From the NCBI RefSeq assembly GCF_900105925.1, contig NZ_LT629791.1:1922001-1986000 (forward strand): 64,000 nt of DNA, given 5' to 3'. Below the pieces are notes generated by a model that saw nothing but the letters and a program-made list of their open reading frames with translations, was not told the origin of the DNA and did no database searches. Both the position numbers and the translations under genes were made by a program. Shown piece by piece: positions 13,694-22,800 of the stretch. The first letter of the stretch is position 1. Each line of letters begins with the position of its first letter. The stretch is from Jiangella alkaliphila (GTDB taxonomy: Bacteria; Actinomycetota; Actinomycetes; Jiangellales; Jiangellaceae).

Positions 13694-15058
13694 ATGAGCG
13701 AGCAGGTCGAGGTCGTCGTCCTGGGGCTCGGCGTCGGGGGCGAGCAGGTCGCCGGGACGCTGGCCGAGGCGGGGTTGAACGTGGTCGGCATCGAGGGCCG
13801 GCTGGTGGGCGGCGAGTGCCCCTACTACGCCTGCGTGCCCACGAAGATGATGGTGCGGGCGGCCGGCCTGCTCGCCGAGACCCGCCGCGTCGACGGCATG
13901 GCCGGGCACGCCGAGGTCACGCCCGACTGGGGCCCGGTCGCCGCGCGCATCCGCGACGAGGCCACCGACGACTGGAACGACCAGGTCGCCGTCGACCGCT
14001 TCACCGGCAAGGGCGGCCACTTCGTCCGCGGCTGGGGGCGGCTGACCGGACCGGGCCGGGTCGAGGTCGACGGGACGGTGTACGAGGCCAGCCGCGGGGT
14101 GGTCATCGGTACCGGCTCGGCGCCGTTCGTGCCGTCCATCGACGGCCTCGAGGGCACGCCGTACTGGACCAACCGCGACGCCGTCCAGGTCAAGGAGCTG
14201 CCGGCGTCGATGATCGTGCTCGGCGGCGGCCCCGTCGGGCTGGAGCTGACGCAGGCGTTCGCCCGGTTCGGCGTGCGGGTCACCGTCGTCGAGCGGTCCG
14301 AGCGGCTGCTCCACCTCGAGGAGCCCGAGTCCGGCGAGCTGGCGGCCCAGGTGCTGTCGGCCGAGGGCATCGACGTCCGCACCGGCACCGGGGCCGATGC
14401 GGTGCGGCACGACGGCGAGCGGTTCACCGTCACGCTCGACGACGGCGCCGAGGTGAGCGCCGAGAAGCTGCTGGTGGCGGTCGGCCGGCAGTGCGACCTC
14501 GCGGCCCTCGGCGTCGACACCGTGGGGCTCGACGCGTCGGCCGAGTTCGTCGAGGTCGACGACTACCTGCGGGCCGCAGACCGGCTGTGGGCGGTCGGCG
14601 ACGTCGCGGGGCACGGCGCGTTCACGCACATGGCCACCTACCAGGCTGACATCGTCAGCCGCGACATCCTGGGCCAGGACGGCCCGCCGGCCGACTACCG
14701 CTCGCTGCCCCGGGTGACGTTCACCGACCCCGAGATCGGCGGCGTCGGCCTCACCGAGGCGCAGGCGCGCGCGGCCGGGCTCGACGTCCGCACCGGCAGC
14801 ACGCAGGTGGCGTCCACGTCGCGCGGCTGGATCCACAAGGCCGGCAACGAGGGCTTCATCAAGCTGGTCGCCGACGCCAGCCAGGGCGTCCTGGTGGGCG
14901 CCACGTCGGCCGGCCCCACCGGTGGCGAGGTGCTGGGCGCGCTGGCGGTCGCGGTGCACGGCCGGGTGCCGGTCGAGCAGCTGCGGCACATGATCTACGC
15001 CTACCCGACGATCTACCGCGGCATTCAGGACGCGCTGCGCGAGATCGACCTCGGCTGA
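13694..15058 (+). CDS. pyridine nucleotide-disulfide oxidoreductase, atypical
   Basis: A 454-residue member of the lipoamide dehydrogenase/mercuric reductase group. FAD site VVVLGLGVGGEQVAG, redox loop GGECPYYACVPTK with Cys 42 and Cys 47 in the right C-x4-C spacing, NAD site VLGGGPVGLELTQAFARFG, and FAD motif LWAVGDVAGHGAFTHMA. The C-terminal catalytic motif, HxHPTxxE in active disulfide reductases, reads YAYPTIYRG (435-443): both His and the Glu are lost. It may therefore be a quinone or other electron-transfer dehydrogenase, not a disulfide reductase. No N-terminal metal-binding domain is present. Confidence 0.88.
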   Translation: MSEQVEVVVLGLGVGGEQVAGTLAEAGLNVVGIEGRLVGGECPYYACVPTKMMVRAAGLLAETRRVDGMAGHAEVTPDWGPVAARIRDEATDDWNDQVAVDRFTGKGGHFVRGWGRLTGPGRVEVDGTVYEASRGVVIGTGSAPFVPSIDGLEGTPYWTNRDAVQVKELPASMIVLGGGPVGLELTQAFARFGVRVTVVERSERLLHLEEPESGELAAQVLSAEGIDVRTGTGADAVRHDGERFTVTLDDGAEVSAEKLLVAVGRQCDLAALGVDTVGLDASAEFVEVDDYLRAADRLWAVGDVAGHGAFTHMATYQADIVSRDILGQDGPPADYRSLPRVTFTDPEIGGVGLTEAQARAAGLDVRTGSTQVASTSRGWIHKAGNEGFIKLVADASQGVLVGATSAGPTGGEVLGALAVAVHGRVPVEQLRHMIYAYPTIYRGIQDALREIDLG

Positions 15059-15084
15059 CGGGTCCTACGAGAGCCCGTGGAGGG

Positions 15085-15177
15085 CGGGCAAGACCGGTGG
15101 TGAGAGGGGGCCGGAGGCCTCCTCGAGATCACCGGTGCGCGGCGAAGGGAGCGGTGCTGATCGCTGGGGCTTGCCCG
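15085..15177. terminator. nested hairpin region between convergent genes
   Basis: CGGGCAAG at 15085-15092 pairs with CTTGCCCG at 15170-15177. Inside, ACCGGTG pairs with CACCGGT and GAGGCCTC is self-complementary. The nested fold lies between the ends of the oxidoreductase and M23 genes. A terminator is the simplest reading; no known RNA family was recognised. Confidence 0.4.
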
Positions 15178-15187
15178 ACGTCCACAC

Positions 15188-16348
15188 TCAGGACAACCAG
15201 CCCATCGGGTCGGTGAAGTTGCCGTTCACCAGCACCTCGAAGTGCAGGTGGCAGCCGGTCGACGACCCCGTGGTGCCGACCCGGCCGATGAGGTCGCCGG
15301 CCGCCACGGACTGACCGGGGCTGGAGCTGAACGCCGACAGGTGGTTGTACGTCGTGGTGACGTCAACGCCGTCGACGGTGCCGTGCGAGACCTCGATGCG
15401 GTTGCCGTAGGCGCCCTCGTAGCCGGTGGACTCGACCGTGCCCGGGTAGGCCGCGTACACCGGGGTGCCGCAGGCCGCGCCGAAGTCGGTGCCGCTGTGC
15501 AGCTTGTACACGCCGGTCAGCGGGTGCACGCGCATGCCGTAGGGCGACGTGATGTTGCCGCTGGACGGGCGCTGGAAGACGCCGTCGCCGCTGGGCGGGG
15601 GCGCGTCGGTCTCGCCCTCGTCGCGGTCGCCGCGGTCGGGCTGGTTCTCGGCCGCCTCGCGCTCACGCTCGGCCTCCTCGGCCGCGGCGTGCACCTCGCG
15701 CATCTCCTGCAGCTGCTCGCTGGCGGTGGCGGCGGCCGCCGAGGCGTCGTCGAGGGCGGCGGTGGCCTGCTCGGACAGCTCCGAGGCGGTGGACGCGGAC
15801 TCCTCGGCGGCGGCCACGTGGCCGTCGGCCCGGCTGGCGGCGTCGGTGGCGTTGGCGCGCGACTCGGCCGCCTCGGCGAGGACGCTGTCCTGGACCCGCA
15901 TCAGCTCGGAGACGCCGGTCGACCGGGCCTCGAACTCGTCGGGGTCGGCGATGCCGAGTTGCATGAGCCCGGTGAGCTCGGAGTTGTTCATGTAGGCGTG
16001 CGCCGCCAGTCGGCCCAGCGTCTCGCGGGCGGCCTCGGCCGACGCGGCGGCGTCGGTGCTCTCGCCGCGGGCCCGCTCGGCCCGGGCGGTCGCCTGGTCG
16101 GCGGCGGTCCGGGCGTCGGCGGCGGCCTGGCTGGCCTGCTCGGCGCGCTGCTGCGCGGCCGCCTCGGCCTCCTGCGCCTCGGTGAACGCGGCCTGCGCGG
16201 ACTCGAGGTCGGCCTGAGCCTCCTCGACCGAGGGCACGGTGGAAGCGGCACGGAGATCGGGCGCTGCCGTCGAGGACGTCATTCCCCAGGTGAGACATCC
16301 GGCGGTCACGGCTGCGGCCACGATCGGCCCCAGTGATCGTCTCGTCAC
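15188..16348 (-). CDS. secreted M23 peptidase with coiled coil
   Basis: A 386-residue exported cell-wall hydrolase. GTG 16348 begins a signal peptide (TRRSLGPIVAAAVTAGCLTWGM then cleavage near STAAPD). Residues about 45-250 are an Ala/Glu/Gln-rich coiled coil resembling activator domains of EnvC- or RipA-type proteins. An acidic linker and the LytM/M23 domain follow, with zinc ligands in LHSGTDFG (HxxxD) and GCHLHFEV (HxH). By family it cleaves peptidoglycan cross-links or activates other hydrolases in division. The upstream divergent space is only 91 bases, too short for the c-di-AMP riboswitch seen before some homologues. Confidence 0.92.
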   Translation of the reverse strand: MTRRSLGPIVAAAVTAGCLTWGMTSSTAAPDLRAASTVPSVEEAQADLESAQAAFTEAQEAEAAAQQRAEQASQAAADARTAADQATARAERARGESTDAAASAEAARETLGRLAAHAYMNNSELTGLMQLGIADPDEFEARSTGVSELMRVQDSVLAEAAESRANATDAASRADGHVAAAEESASTASELSEQATAALDDASAAAATASEQLQEMREVHAAAEEAEREREAAENQPDRGDRDEGETDAPPPSGDGVFQRPSSGNITSPYGMRVHPLTGVYKLHSGTDFGAACGTPVYAAYPGTVESTGYEGAYGNRIEVSHGTVDGVDVTTTYNHLSAFSSSPGQSVAAGDLIGRVGTTGSSTGCHLHFEVLVNGNFTDPMGWLS

Positions 16349-16406
16349 TCGGGGCCCTTCCTGTCTGCGGTCATCGGCGGCTACTGTAAGCGGGCTTTGC
16401 CCGATA

Positions 16407-16423
16407 TACAACCGATGGCTGTA
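16407..16423. promoter_or_regulatory. inverted repeat between divergent M23 and HTH genes
   Basis: TACAACC-GAT-GGCTGTA, 7-bp arms with one mismatch, 17 bases before the gene at 16440 and 59 bases before the M23 start. It is in an AT-richer patch (ccgatatacaa). A candidate operator for the HTH protein encoded next to it; based only on symmetry. Confidence 0.4.
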
Positions 16424-16439
16424 ATGGCGGGAGGTCGTC

Positions 16440-17015
16440 GTGCTCGACGCCGGAGCCGAGTTGGAGGCCTCGCTACGCCCTCTGACCTGGCCCGATGCCG
16501 AGCTGGTCGCCGGTGGCGGCAACTACCTACGTACCGCTGGAACCTGGGTCTACACGGCCTCTCGCAGACCGGTCCCGGGCGCCGAGGACGTGACGTTCGG
16601 ACGCCGCTACGGCGGCACCCCGCGGGCCGCCCGCGACGACGGCGAGTTCATCCTGCTGGACCGCGACTGGGTCGACGGCCCCGACGCGCGCCCGGAGCTG
16701 CGCTGGTGCATCCCGCTGGGGACGCTCGACCCCGCGTCGGCGACCGTGGACGTCCCGGTGGACGAGATCCTGGCGCGGTCCGCGGTCGTGGTGGGCCTGT
16801 GGGCGCCTGAGCTCGACCCGGCGGCGCTCCTGACGGCGTCGTCGATCGCCCGCCTGCTCGGCGTCACCCGGAGCACCGTCAACGCCTACCACGCCCGCCA
16901 GCAGATGCCGCCGCCGGTCGCGACGCTGGGCCAGCGGGTCCCGCTGTGGACCCGGCCGGTCATCGACCACTGGGCCGCCCGCCAGACCCGGCGCCGCCGT
17001 CCCCTCGCCCCCTGA
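16440..17015 (+). CDS. unknown protein with C-terminal helix-turn-helix
   Basis: A 191-residue protein not recognised as a named family. Residues 1-140 are a mixed alpha/beta region (LTWPDAELVAGGGNYLRTAG, FGRRYGGTPRAARDDGEFILLDRDWVDGP in pieces) with no enzyme motif. The C-terminal 50 residues hold a MerR/AlpA-like DNA-binding helix pair: TASSIARLLGVTRSTVNAYHARQ then a wing-like PVATLGQRVPLWTRPVIDHWAARQ. It could be a regulator that senses something through the N-terminal part. It is divergent from the M23 peptidase and is followed by a palindromic repeat. Confidence 0.8.
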   Translation: MLDAGAELEASLRPLTWPDAELVAGGGNYLRTAGTWVYTASRRPVPGAEDVTFGRRYGGTPRAARDDGEFILLDRDWVDGPDARPELRWCIPLGTLDPASATVDVPVDEILARSAVVVGLWAPELDPAALLTASSIARLLGVTRSTVNAYHARQQMPPPVATLGQRVPLWTRPVIDHWAARQTRRRRPLAP

Positions 17016-17030
17016 CGCCCCCGCCCGCCC

Positions 17031-17107
17031 AAGTTGATCTTGGAGTTGTGCGGCAATTGCGGGGCGAAATGTCCGGGTAGATGGCCGCACAACTCCAAGA
17101 TCAACTT
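17031..17107. repeat. REP-like palindrome, copy 1
   Basis: A perfect 24-bp inverted repeat (outer part AAGTTGATCTTGGAG, inner part TTGTGCGGC) encloses a 29-base loop with GGGGCGAAATGTCCGG. It lies between convergent genes; the stop codon of the ROK gene (17101-17103) is inside its right arm. A second copy at 44903-44978 has the same outer stem and loop core but a different inner stem that still pairs. Confidence 0.85.
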
Positions 17108-18249
17108 CGGGGTGGTGGGGTGAGTAGGGCGTCGATGGCGGCGGGGGCGTAGACCTGACCCACCACCAGGGCGGCCATGCCGACGGCGGCCGGGTGGTGG
17201 GCCGTGCTCGGCACGATGTCGAGGTCGCCGGTGAGCCGGTCCAGCGCGTCGGCCCGCACGGCCTCGCGCACCTCGTCCACCACCGGGGGTAGCCGACCCA
17301 GCGCGCCGCCGAGCACGATGGTCTGCGGGTTCACCAGCGCGACCAGCCCGGCCAGCGTCCGGCCGAGCAGCCGCGCGCCGTCGCGCAGACCGGCCGACCC
17401 CGCCAGCCGCACGGCGAGGTCGTCCGACGACGACGGCGTCACGCCGCGGCGCCGCAGTAGCGCGTAGCCCGACGCGTACGCCGCCAGGCACCCCGTCCGC
17501 CCGCACCGGCACACCGGCGCACCGGCGTCGGCAGACATCCGGATGTGCCCGACGTCGCCGGCCGCGCCGTCGAACCCGCTCAGCAGCGTGCCGTCCAGCA
17601 CCAGCCCGGCGCCGATCCCGTGCGCGTACTTCACCGCGAGCAGCGGCGTCGTGCCGGGCCGCTCGGCCGCCTCGCCGAGCGCGTGCGCGCGGGCGTCGTT
17701 CTCCAGCAGGACGGGGACCGGCCAGCGCCCGCCGACGAACGCGGCGATCGGGAAGCCGTCCCAGCCGGGCATGACGGTCGCGGGGCGCAGCAGCCCGGTG
17801 ACCGGCGACACCGGCCCGGGCAGCGCGACGCCGACGCCCACGAGCGTCTCGTCCGCACCCGACGCCAGCAGCGCGGCGCCCGCGTCGCACACCGTCGCCA
17901 GCACCCTGCCCGGCGGCCCGGCGACGTCCAGCGGCAGCTCGCGTTCGCGCAGGCTGCGCCCGGTGAGGTCGGTGACGGCGATGCGCCCGGTGTGGTGGTC
18001 GAGGTCGAGGACGAGCACGACACGGCCCTGGTCGGCGAACCGGATCAGCGCCGCCGGACGTCCGCCGGTCGGCCCGGCCGGGCCCGCCTCGTGCACCAGT
18101 CCGGCGCGGAACAGCGCGTCCAGGCGCTCGAACAGCGTCATCCGCGACAGCCCGGTCTCGGCCAGCAGCTGTCGCCGGGTCCAGTCGGCGCGCGTGCGGA
18201 TCAGCTGCAGGAGCCACCCGGGCGAGTTGCCGGCCGCCGCCACGGTCAC
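17101..18249 (-). CDS. ROK-family transcriptional regulator
   Basis: A 382-residue ROK repressor. An N-terminal winged helix (RRQLLAETGLSRMTLFERLDAL) precedes the sugar-kinase fold. The ATP/sugar segments LVLDLDHHTGRIAVTDLTG and ENDARAHALGEA, and the ROK zinc motif CRCGRTGCLAAYAS, are present. Zinc-binding ROK proteins of this type sense sugars or sugar phosphates and repress carbohydrate genes, like NagC or XylR. It is divergent from the GH63-type hydrolase at 18337, the obvious target. Its last codons run into the REP palindrome. Confidence 0.92.
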   Translation of the reverse strand: MTVAAAGNSPGWLLQLIRTRADWTRRQLLAETGLSRMTLFERLDALFRAGLVHEAGPAGPTGGRPAALIRFADQGRVVLVLDLDHHTGRIAVTDLTGRSLRERELPLDVAGPPGRVLATVCDAGAALLASGADETLVGVGVALPGPVSPVTGLLRPATVMPGWDGFPIAAFVGGRWPVPVLLENDARAHALGEAAERPGTTPLLAVKYAHGIGAGLVLDGTLLSGFDGAAGDVGHIRMSADAGAPVCRCGRTGCLAAYASGYALLRRRGVTPSSSDDLAVRLAGSAGLRDGARLLGRTLAGLVALVNPQTIVLGGALGRLPPVVDEVREAVRADALDRLTGDLDIVPSTAHHPAAVGMAALVVGQVYAPAAIDALLTPPPRS

Positions 18250-18336
18250 CCCTTACGTCCAGTGATTTGACAAAACTAGGACGATACCGAAACCTGGTCG
18301 ATGGGGCGACATCCCGGCGACATCGGAGGAGGCGCG

Positions 18337-19656
18337 GTGCGGGTCCCGGTCAGCGACGTGGGGCTCGGCGACCGCGCGGCCGACGTCCTGCGCGGCAACG
18401 ACCTCGGTTCCATGACGGCGGCGGCGCCGCGGCTCTACCCGCACATGTGGAGCTGGGACTCCGGGCTGATCGCCGTCGGGCTGGCCCGGCTGTCCGTGCC
18501 GCGCGCCATCACCGAGCTGCGCACGCTGCTGCGCGCCCAGTGGTCGACCGGGATGATCCCGCACATCGTGTTCTCCGAGGGCGACGGCTACTTCCCCGGT
18601 CCGGAGCGGTGGGGGACGGAGACGGCGGCGGCCGCGCCCGCGGCGGTGCGCACGTCGGGCATCTGCCAGCCGCCGGTGCACGCCCTGGCGGTGCGCCGCA
18701 TCCTCGACGCCGGCCGCGCCGCCGGCGGCGAGACCCGCGACCAGGCCGAGGCGTCCGTCCGCGACACCTTCGGCTCGTGGCTGGCCTGGCACCGCTGGCT
18801 GGCCACCGCGCGCGACCCCGACCGCCGCGGCCTGGTGGAGATCCACCACGGCTGGGAGAGCGGCATGGACAACTCGCCGCGCTGGGACCGGCCATACGCC
18901 GCCGTCGTCCCCGGCGACGACCTGCCCGGCTTCGTCCGCACCGACGTCCACCACGTCGGTGACGTGCGCGAACGGCCCACCGACGCCGAGTACGGCCGGT
19001 ACCTGTGGATCGTCGAGCAGCTGCGCCGGGTCCGCTACGACGACGCCGCCGCGCGCGACGTCGTCGGGTTCCGGGTCGCCGACGTGTTCATGTCCGCGAT
19101 CCTCGCCGTCGCCAGCGACGAGCTGGCCGGCCTCGGCGACGAGTTCGGCTTCGCCGACGACGCCGCCGAGCTGCGCGAGCTGGCCGCCCGGTTCCGCGCC
19201 GGTGTGCTCTCGACGGTGTCGCCGGTGACGGGGCTCGCCCGCGACCTCGACCGCCGGTCCGGGCGCTGGATCGAGACCGAGACGATCGCCGGCTTCGCCC
19301 CGCTGTTCTGCGGTGTCGACGACGGATCGCAGCGGGCGCTGTTCTGGGGCGAGCGCTGGTGCGGCCACCCCGCGCTGGCGCACCCGCTGCCGCCGTCGGT
19401 GTCGCCGGCCGACCCGGGCATGCGGCCGAGGACGTACTGGCGCGGCCCGGTCTGGCCGATCGTGTCGTGGCTGTTCGGCTGGGCGTTTGAGCGCCAGGGC
19501 GACGACGACGGCGCGCGGCGGCTGCGTGCGGCGTCGCTGCGGCAGCTCGCCGCCGGCGACTTCGGCGAGTACTACGAGCCGTTCACCGGCGAGCCGCTGG
19601 GCAGCCTGCAGCAGTCCTGGACCGCCGCCGTCACGCTGGACTGGCTGGCCCGCTGA
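18337..19656 (+). CDS. GH63-type glycoside hydrolase (glucosylglycerate hydrolase-like)
   Basis: A 439-residue (alpha/alpha)6-barrel hydrolase. GTG 18337 has ggaggagg 5 bases upstream; ATG 18301 is an unlikely longer start. Landmarks are YPHMWSWDSGLIAVGL, EIHHGWESGMDNSPRWD, the retained YWRGPVWPIVSWL, and FGEYYEPFTGEPLG with the probable base Glu. These match bacterial GH63 enzymes close to mycobacterial glucosylglycerate hydrolase. No signal peptide, so it works on a cytosolic alpha-glucoside such as glucosylglycerate or a trehalose-like solute. Regulation by the divergent ROK protein is likely; a TTGACA box lies at 18267. Confidence 0.88.
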   Translation: MRVPVSDVGLGDRAADVLRGNDLGSMTAAAPRLYPHMWSWDSGLIAVGLARLSVPRAITELRTLLRAQWSTGMIPHIVFSEGDGYFPGPERWGTETAAAAPAAVRTSGICQPPVHALAVRRILDAGRAAGGETRDQAEASVRDTFGSWLAWHRWLATARDPDRRGLVEIHHGWESGMDNSPRWDRPYAAVVPGDDLPGFVRTDVHHVGDVRERPTDAEYGRYLWIVEQLRRVRYDDAAARDVVGFRVADVFMSAILAVASDELAGLGDEFGFADDAAELRELAARFRAGVLSTVSPVTGLARDLDRRSGRWIETETIAGFAPLFCGVDDGSQRALFWGERWCGHPALAHPLPPSVSPADPGMRPRTYWRGPVWPIVSWLFGWAFERQGDDDGARRLRAASLRQLAAGDFGEYYEPFTGEPLGSLQQSWTAAVTLDWLAR

Positions 19657-19658
19657 CT

Positions 19659-19822
19659 TAGGGTGTGTCTCCCAAGTCCATGGCCTACTGCGCGACGCCC
19701 AGGCGGCGCCTCGCTGCGTTCTCGTCAGTCGCCATAGGCACCGCTATGTCTCCTTCCTCGGCCTTGCGAGGCATCCACCTGGACGCCGCTCGCTACGGCC
19801 GAGACCTGGGAGACACACCCTA
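19659..19822. mobile_element. 164-bp MITE-like palindromic element
   Basis: The ends are perfect 16-bp inverted repeats, TAGGGTGTGTCTCCCA and its complement. The outermost TA on each side fits the TA target duplication of IS630/Tc1-mariner elements. The interior is also an imperfect palindrome: the left half (GGCCTACTGCGCGACGCCCAGG...) aligns with the reverse complement of the right half (GGCCGTAGCGAGCGGCGTCCAGG...). There is no room for a transposase. It lies between convergent genes and supplies the stop codon (19820-19822) of the subtilase ORF. Confidence 0.7.
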
Positions 19823-22800
19823 GTCCTCCGGCAACGCGGCAGCCCGGATGATCTCCTGGTCGATCCGGTTGCCGGCGGCGTCGGCGGCGCCGAACCGGAA
19901 CGAGACGAACCCGGTGTGGCCGCGCGGCGGGCGGCTCGGCAGGTGCGCCGCGAACATGTCGCCGGAGCGCCGCACCCGCAGCGGCTGCCAGCTCGCGCCG
20001 TCGTCGTAGGACACGTCGACGGTGAGGCCGGTGATCCGCGGGTCCGCGCCGGCCAGGTGCCCGACGTCGACGGTGATCTCGTTCGGCCCGTTCCGGTCGC
20101 GCGGCCCGGGCAGCCGGTTGCCGAGGTCGGCGCCGAAGTCGTGGTCGAGCGTGAGCAGCGGCACCACGGCGGGCGGCCCGTCGGCGGCCGTCGTGGCGGA
20201 CACGAACGTCCACGACGTCCGGCTCTGGGTCGACAGCGCCGCCCACGGCGTCCGGTTCTCGATCGAGTAGTCGATGCGGTAGGTCTCCTCGCCGGGCGGC
20301 AGCGCGATGGTGCCGGACGGCAGCTGGATGCCGCTCGCCTCGCCGAGCAGCTCGTCGCCGTGCCAGACCTGGAACAGCGCGCTGTAGCCGGCGCCGAAGC
20401 CGTCGGCCCACGCCTCGCCGAAGTTGCCGGCGGCGTCGACGTAGCCGGCGGTGGGGATGATCAGCTGGTCGCCGAGGCGGGTCATCGGCTTGCCCCCGTT
20501 GAACCCGGGGACCAGCGGCTGGCGCAGCCAGGAGTGCTCGCCGGCGCTCGGGTCGCCGGCCGGCCGCAGCGGGGAGAGCAGCCGCAAGGGGGTGACGAAC
20601 GGCACGGGCCACTGGCCGCCGTACGCGTCCTGCGGCGTGGCCAGGCCGTGCTGCCAGAGCGTGCCGGGGTCGGCGACGTAGTAGTCGGTGCGGGCCGCGG
20701 GCGCCACCGGCACCGGGATCGACATCGTCGCGGAGAATTCGTCGTCGCCGTCGTAGGGCCAGGACATCTCCGAGAGCGACCCGGACAGCTGGACGCCGAG
20801 GTCGCGCTCGACGGCGGCCAGGTCGTCGGTGGCGGCCACGTAGCTCAGCTCGGCCGGGATCCGCCCGCGCTCGGTGTGCACCAGGTCGTACACAAACGGG
20901 CTCGACGGTGTGCCGGTGGCGGTCGCCGTGACGGCACCAGCGGCCAGCCGGTCCAGCAGCGCCCGGCCCTCCTCGTGCGACAGCCGCACCGTGGGCACGT
21001 CCAGCCGGACGACCTCCGGGCCGGTCTCGTCGTTCGAGCCGGGCACGTCGTTGTAGACGGCCACGAGCGCGGCGCCGGCCGCGGCAGCCCGGTTCGCCTG
21101 CTCGCCGACCGGGACGGCGTCGGAGCGGCGGACCAGCGCGAGCGCGCCGTCGAGGTCGGCGGCGGCGACGTCAGCGGCCGTCCCCTCACCGGCATCGACG
21201 ACGGGAAGCGTCAGCTCGCCGTCGAGCATCGGGAACTGCGAGATCACGTCGCTGAACCGGTCGGGCGGGTAGTACGACGGCGCCAGCGCGAGGCCGTCGA
21301 CGTCCAGGGCGATGTCGGGCGCGGCCAGCCGGAACCGGGACGACGCGCTGAACGAGCCGATCGTGACGTCCTCGGTGGGCTGCAGGAACAGCCGTTCCTC
21401 CAGCTGCGCGCCGGGCGCGTTCACCAGGTAGTCCACCGTGGCCGGGCCGTCGGCCGGCGTGCGCACCCAGCTGAAGCCGGCCGCGCCGCCCTGGTTCGCC
21501 CGGTCCTCGTGGTCCGGCGTGGCCACCTCGACCTCCACCGCCTCCCGGGCGTCCATGACCAGCTCGGTGTCGCCGGTGATCGTCAGCTCCGGATCGCCCA
21601 CCAGCGCCGAGTGCAGCGGCGTCGTCGTATAGGGGAGGCCGTCGCTGTCCGCCCAGGCCGGCTTCGTGACCACCCACGTCATGAGGGAGTACGTCCCGGC
21701 CGGCACGCGCGCGCACCAGGCCAGCTCCGGCCCGTCCGCACACGGCAGTTCCTGCATCGGCTCGCCGGTCCGGACGTCGACGAGCGGGGAGGCGATCATG
21801 CCGGTGGACAGCGGCAGCGTCGGACGGCCGTCCGCGGCGATCGCCGTGACCATGACGTCGAACTGCTCCGCCTCGACGGTGTAGCCGAGCGGCAGCCGCA
21901 GCGGGTCCGGCCCGGCGGCGGTCGTCGCCACCAGGTAGCCGGTGTAGTCACCCGGCCGCCCGCCCGCGACGTCGAGCACCACCTCGGCCGTGCCGGTGCC
22001 GCCGGACGCGAGTGTGAGCGTCGACGGCGTCACCGTGAGGTCGCCGGCCTCGGCGCCAGGCACCTCCGCGGCGAGGTCGACGGTGACCGGCGCGGCGGTC
22101 GTGTTGCGGTACTCGACCGTGCTCCGCAGCGGCTCCACGGGCGCGTCGCCGGGGAACGGCACCAGGCCGAAGCTCAGGTCGCCGCCCGACGCGAGCACCG
22201 GGCTGGCCAGGACGCGGCCGACGTCGATGCGGCCGCTGCCCTGGTCGGTCACCGCGAGCCCGTCGGCCGGCACGGCGGTCGACGTCAGCGCCGCCCGCAG
22301 CTCCGGCCCGGTCAGCTCCGGCCGGGCCTGGGCCAGCAGCGCGGCCGCACCCGCGGCGTGCGGCGCGGCCATGGACGTGCCGGAGTAGGCGACGTACGGG
22401 TCGCCGCCGCCGGCCCGGGCCGCCGCGATGTCCACCCCCGGCGCGGTGACCTCGGGCTTGAGCCGGTGGCCCCCGTACACCGGGCCGCGGCTGGAGAAGT
22501 CGGCCAGCCGCTCGTCGCGGTCGACGGCGCCGACGGTGAGCGCCGACGGCGCGTCGCCCGGGCTGCCGATGCAGGCCTCGCAGTAGTTGTTGCCGGCGGC
22601 GACGACGAACAACGTGCCGTGCTCGGCGGTGAGCGTCTCGACCGCGCCGGTCAGCAGCGGCGCCTCGTGGCTGCCGGGCCCGAGCCCGAGGCTCATGTTG
22701 ACCACGCGGGCGCCCTGGCCGGCCGCCCACTCCATGCCGGCGATCGCCCAGGAGACGTAGCCCTCGCCCTCCTGGTTCAGCACCTTGCCGCTCAGCAGCC

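Noticed and set aside
16349-16439. c-di-AMP riboswitch before the M23 peptidase
   Set aside because: Such switches precede many actinobacterial wall hydrolases, but the space here is only 91 bases and shares a divergent promoter; no conserved core was seen.
18301-18336. ATG 18301 as start of the GH63 gene
   Set aside because: No ribosome site upstream; ggaggagg lies just before GTG 18337.
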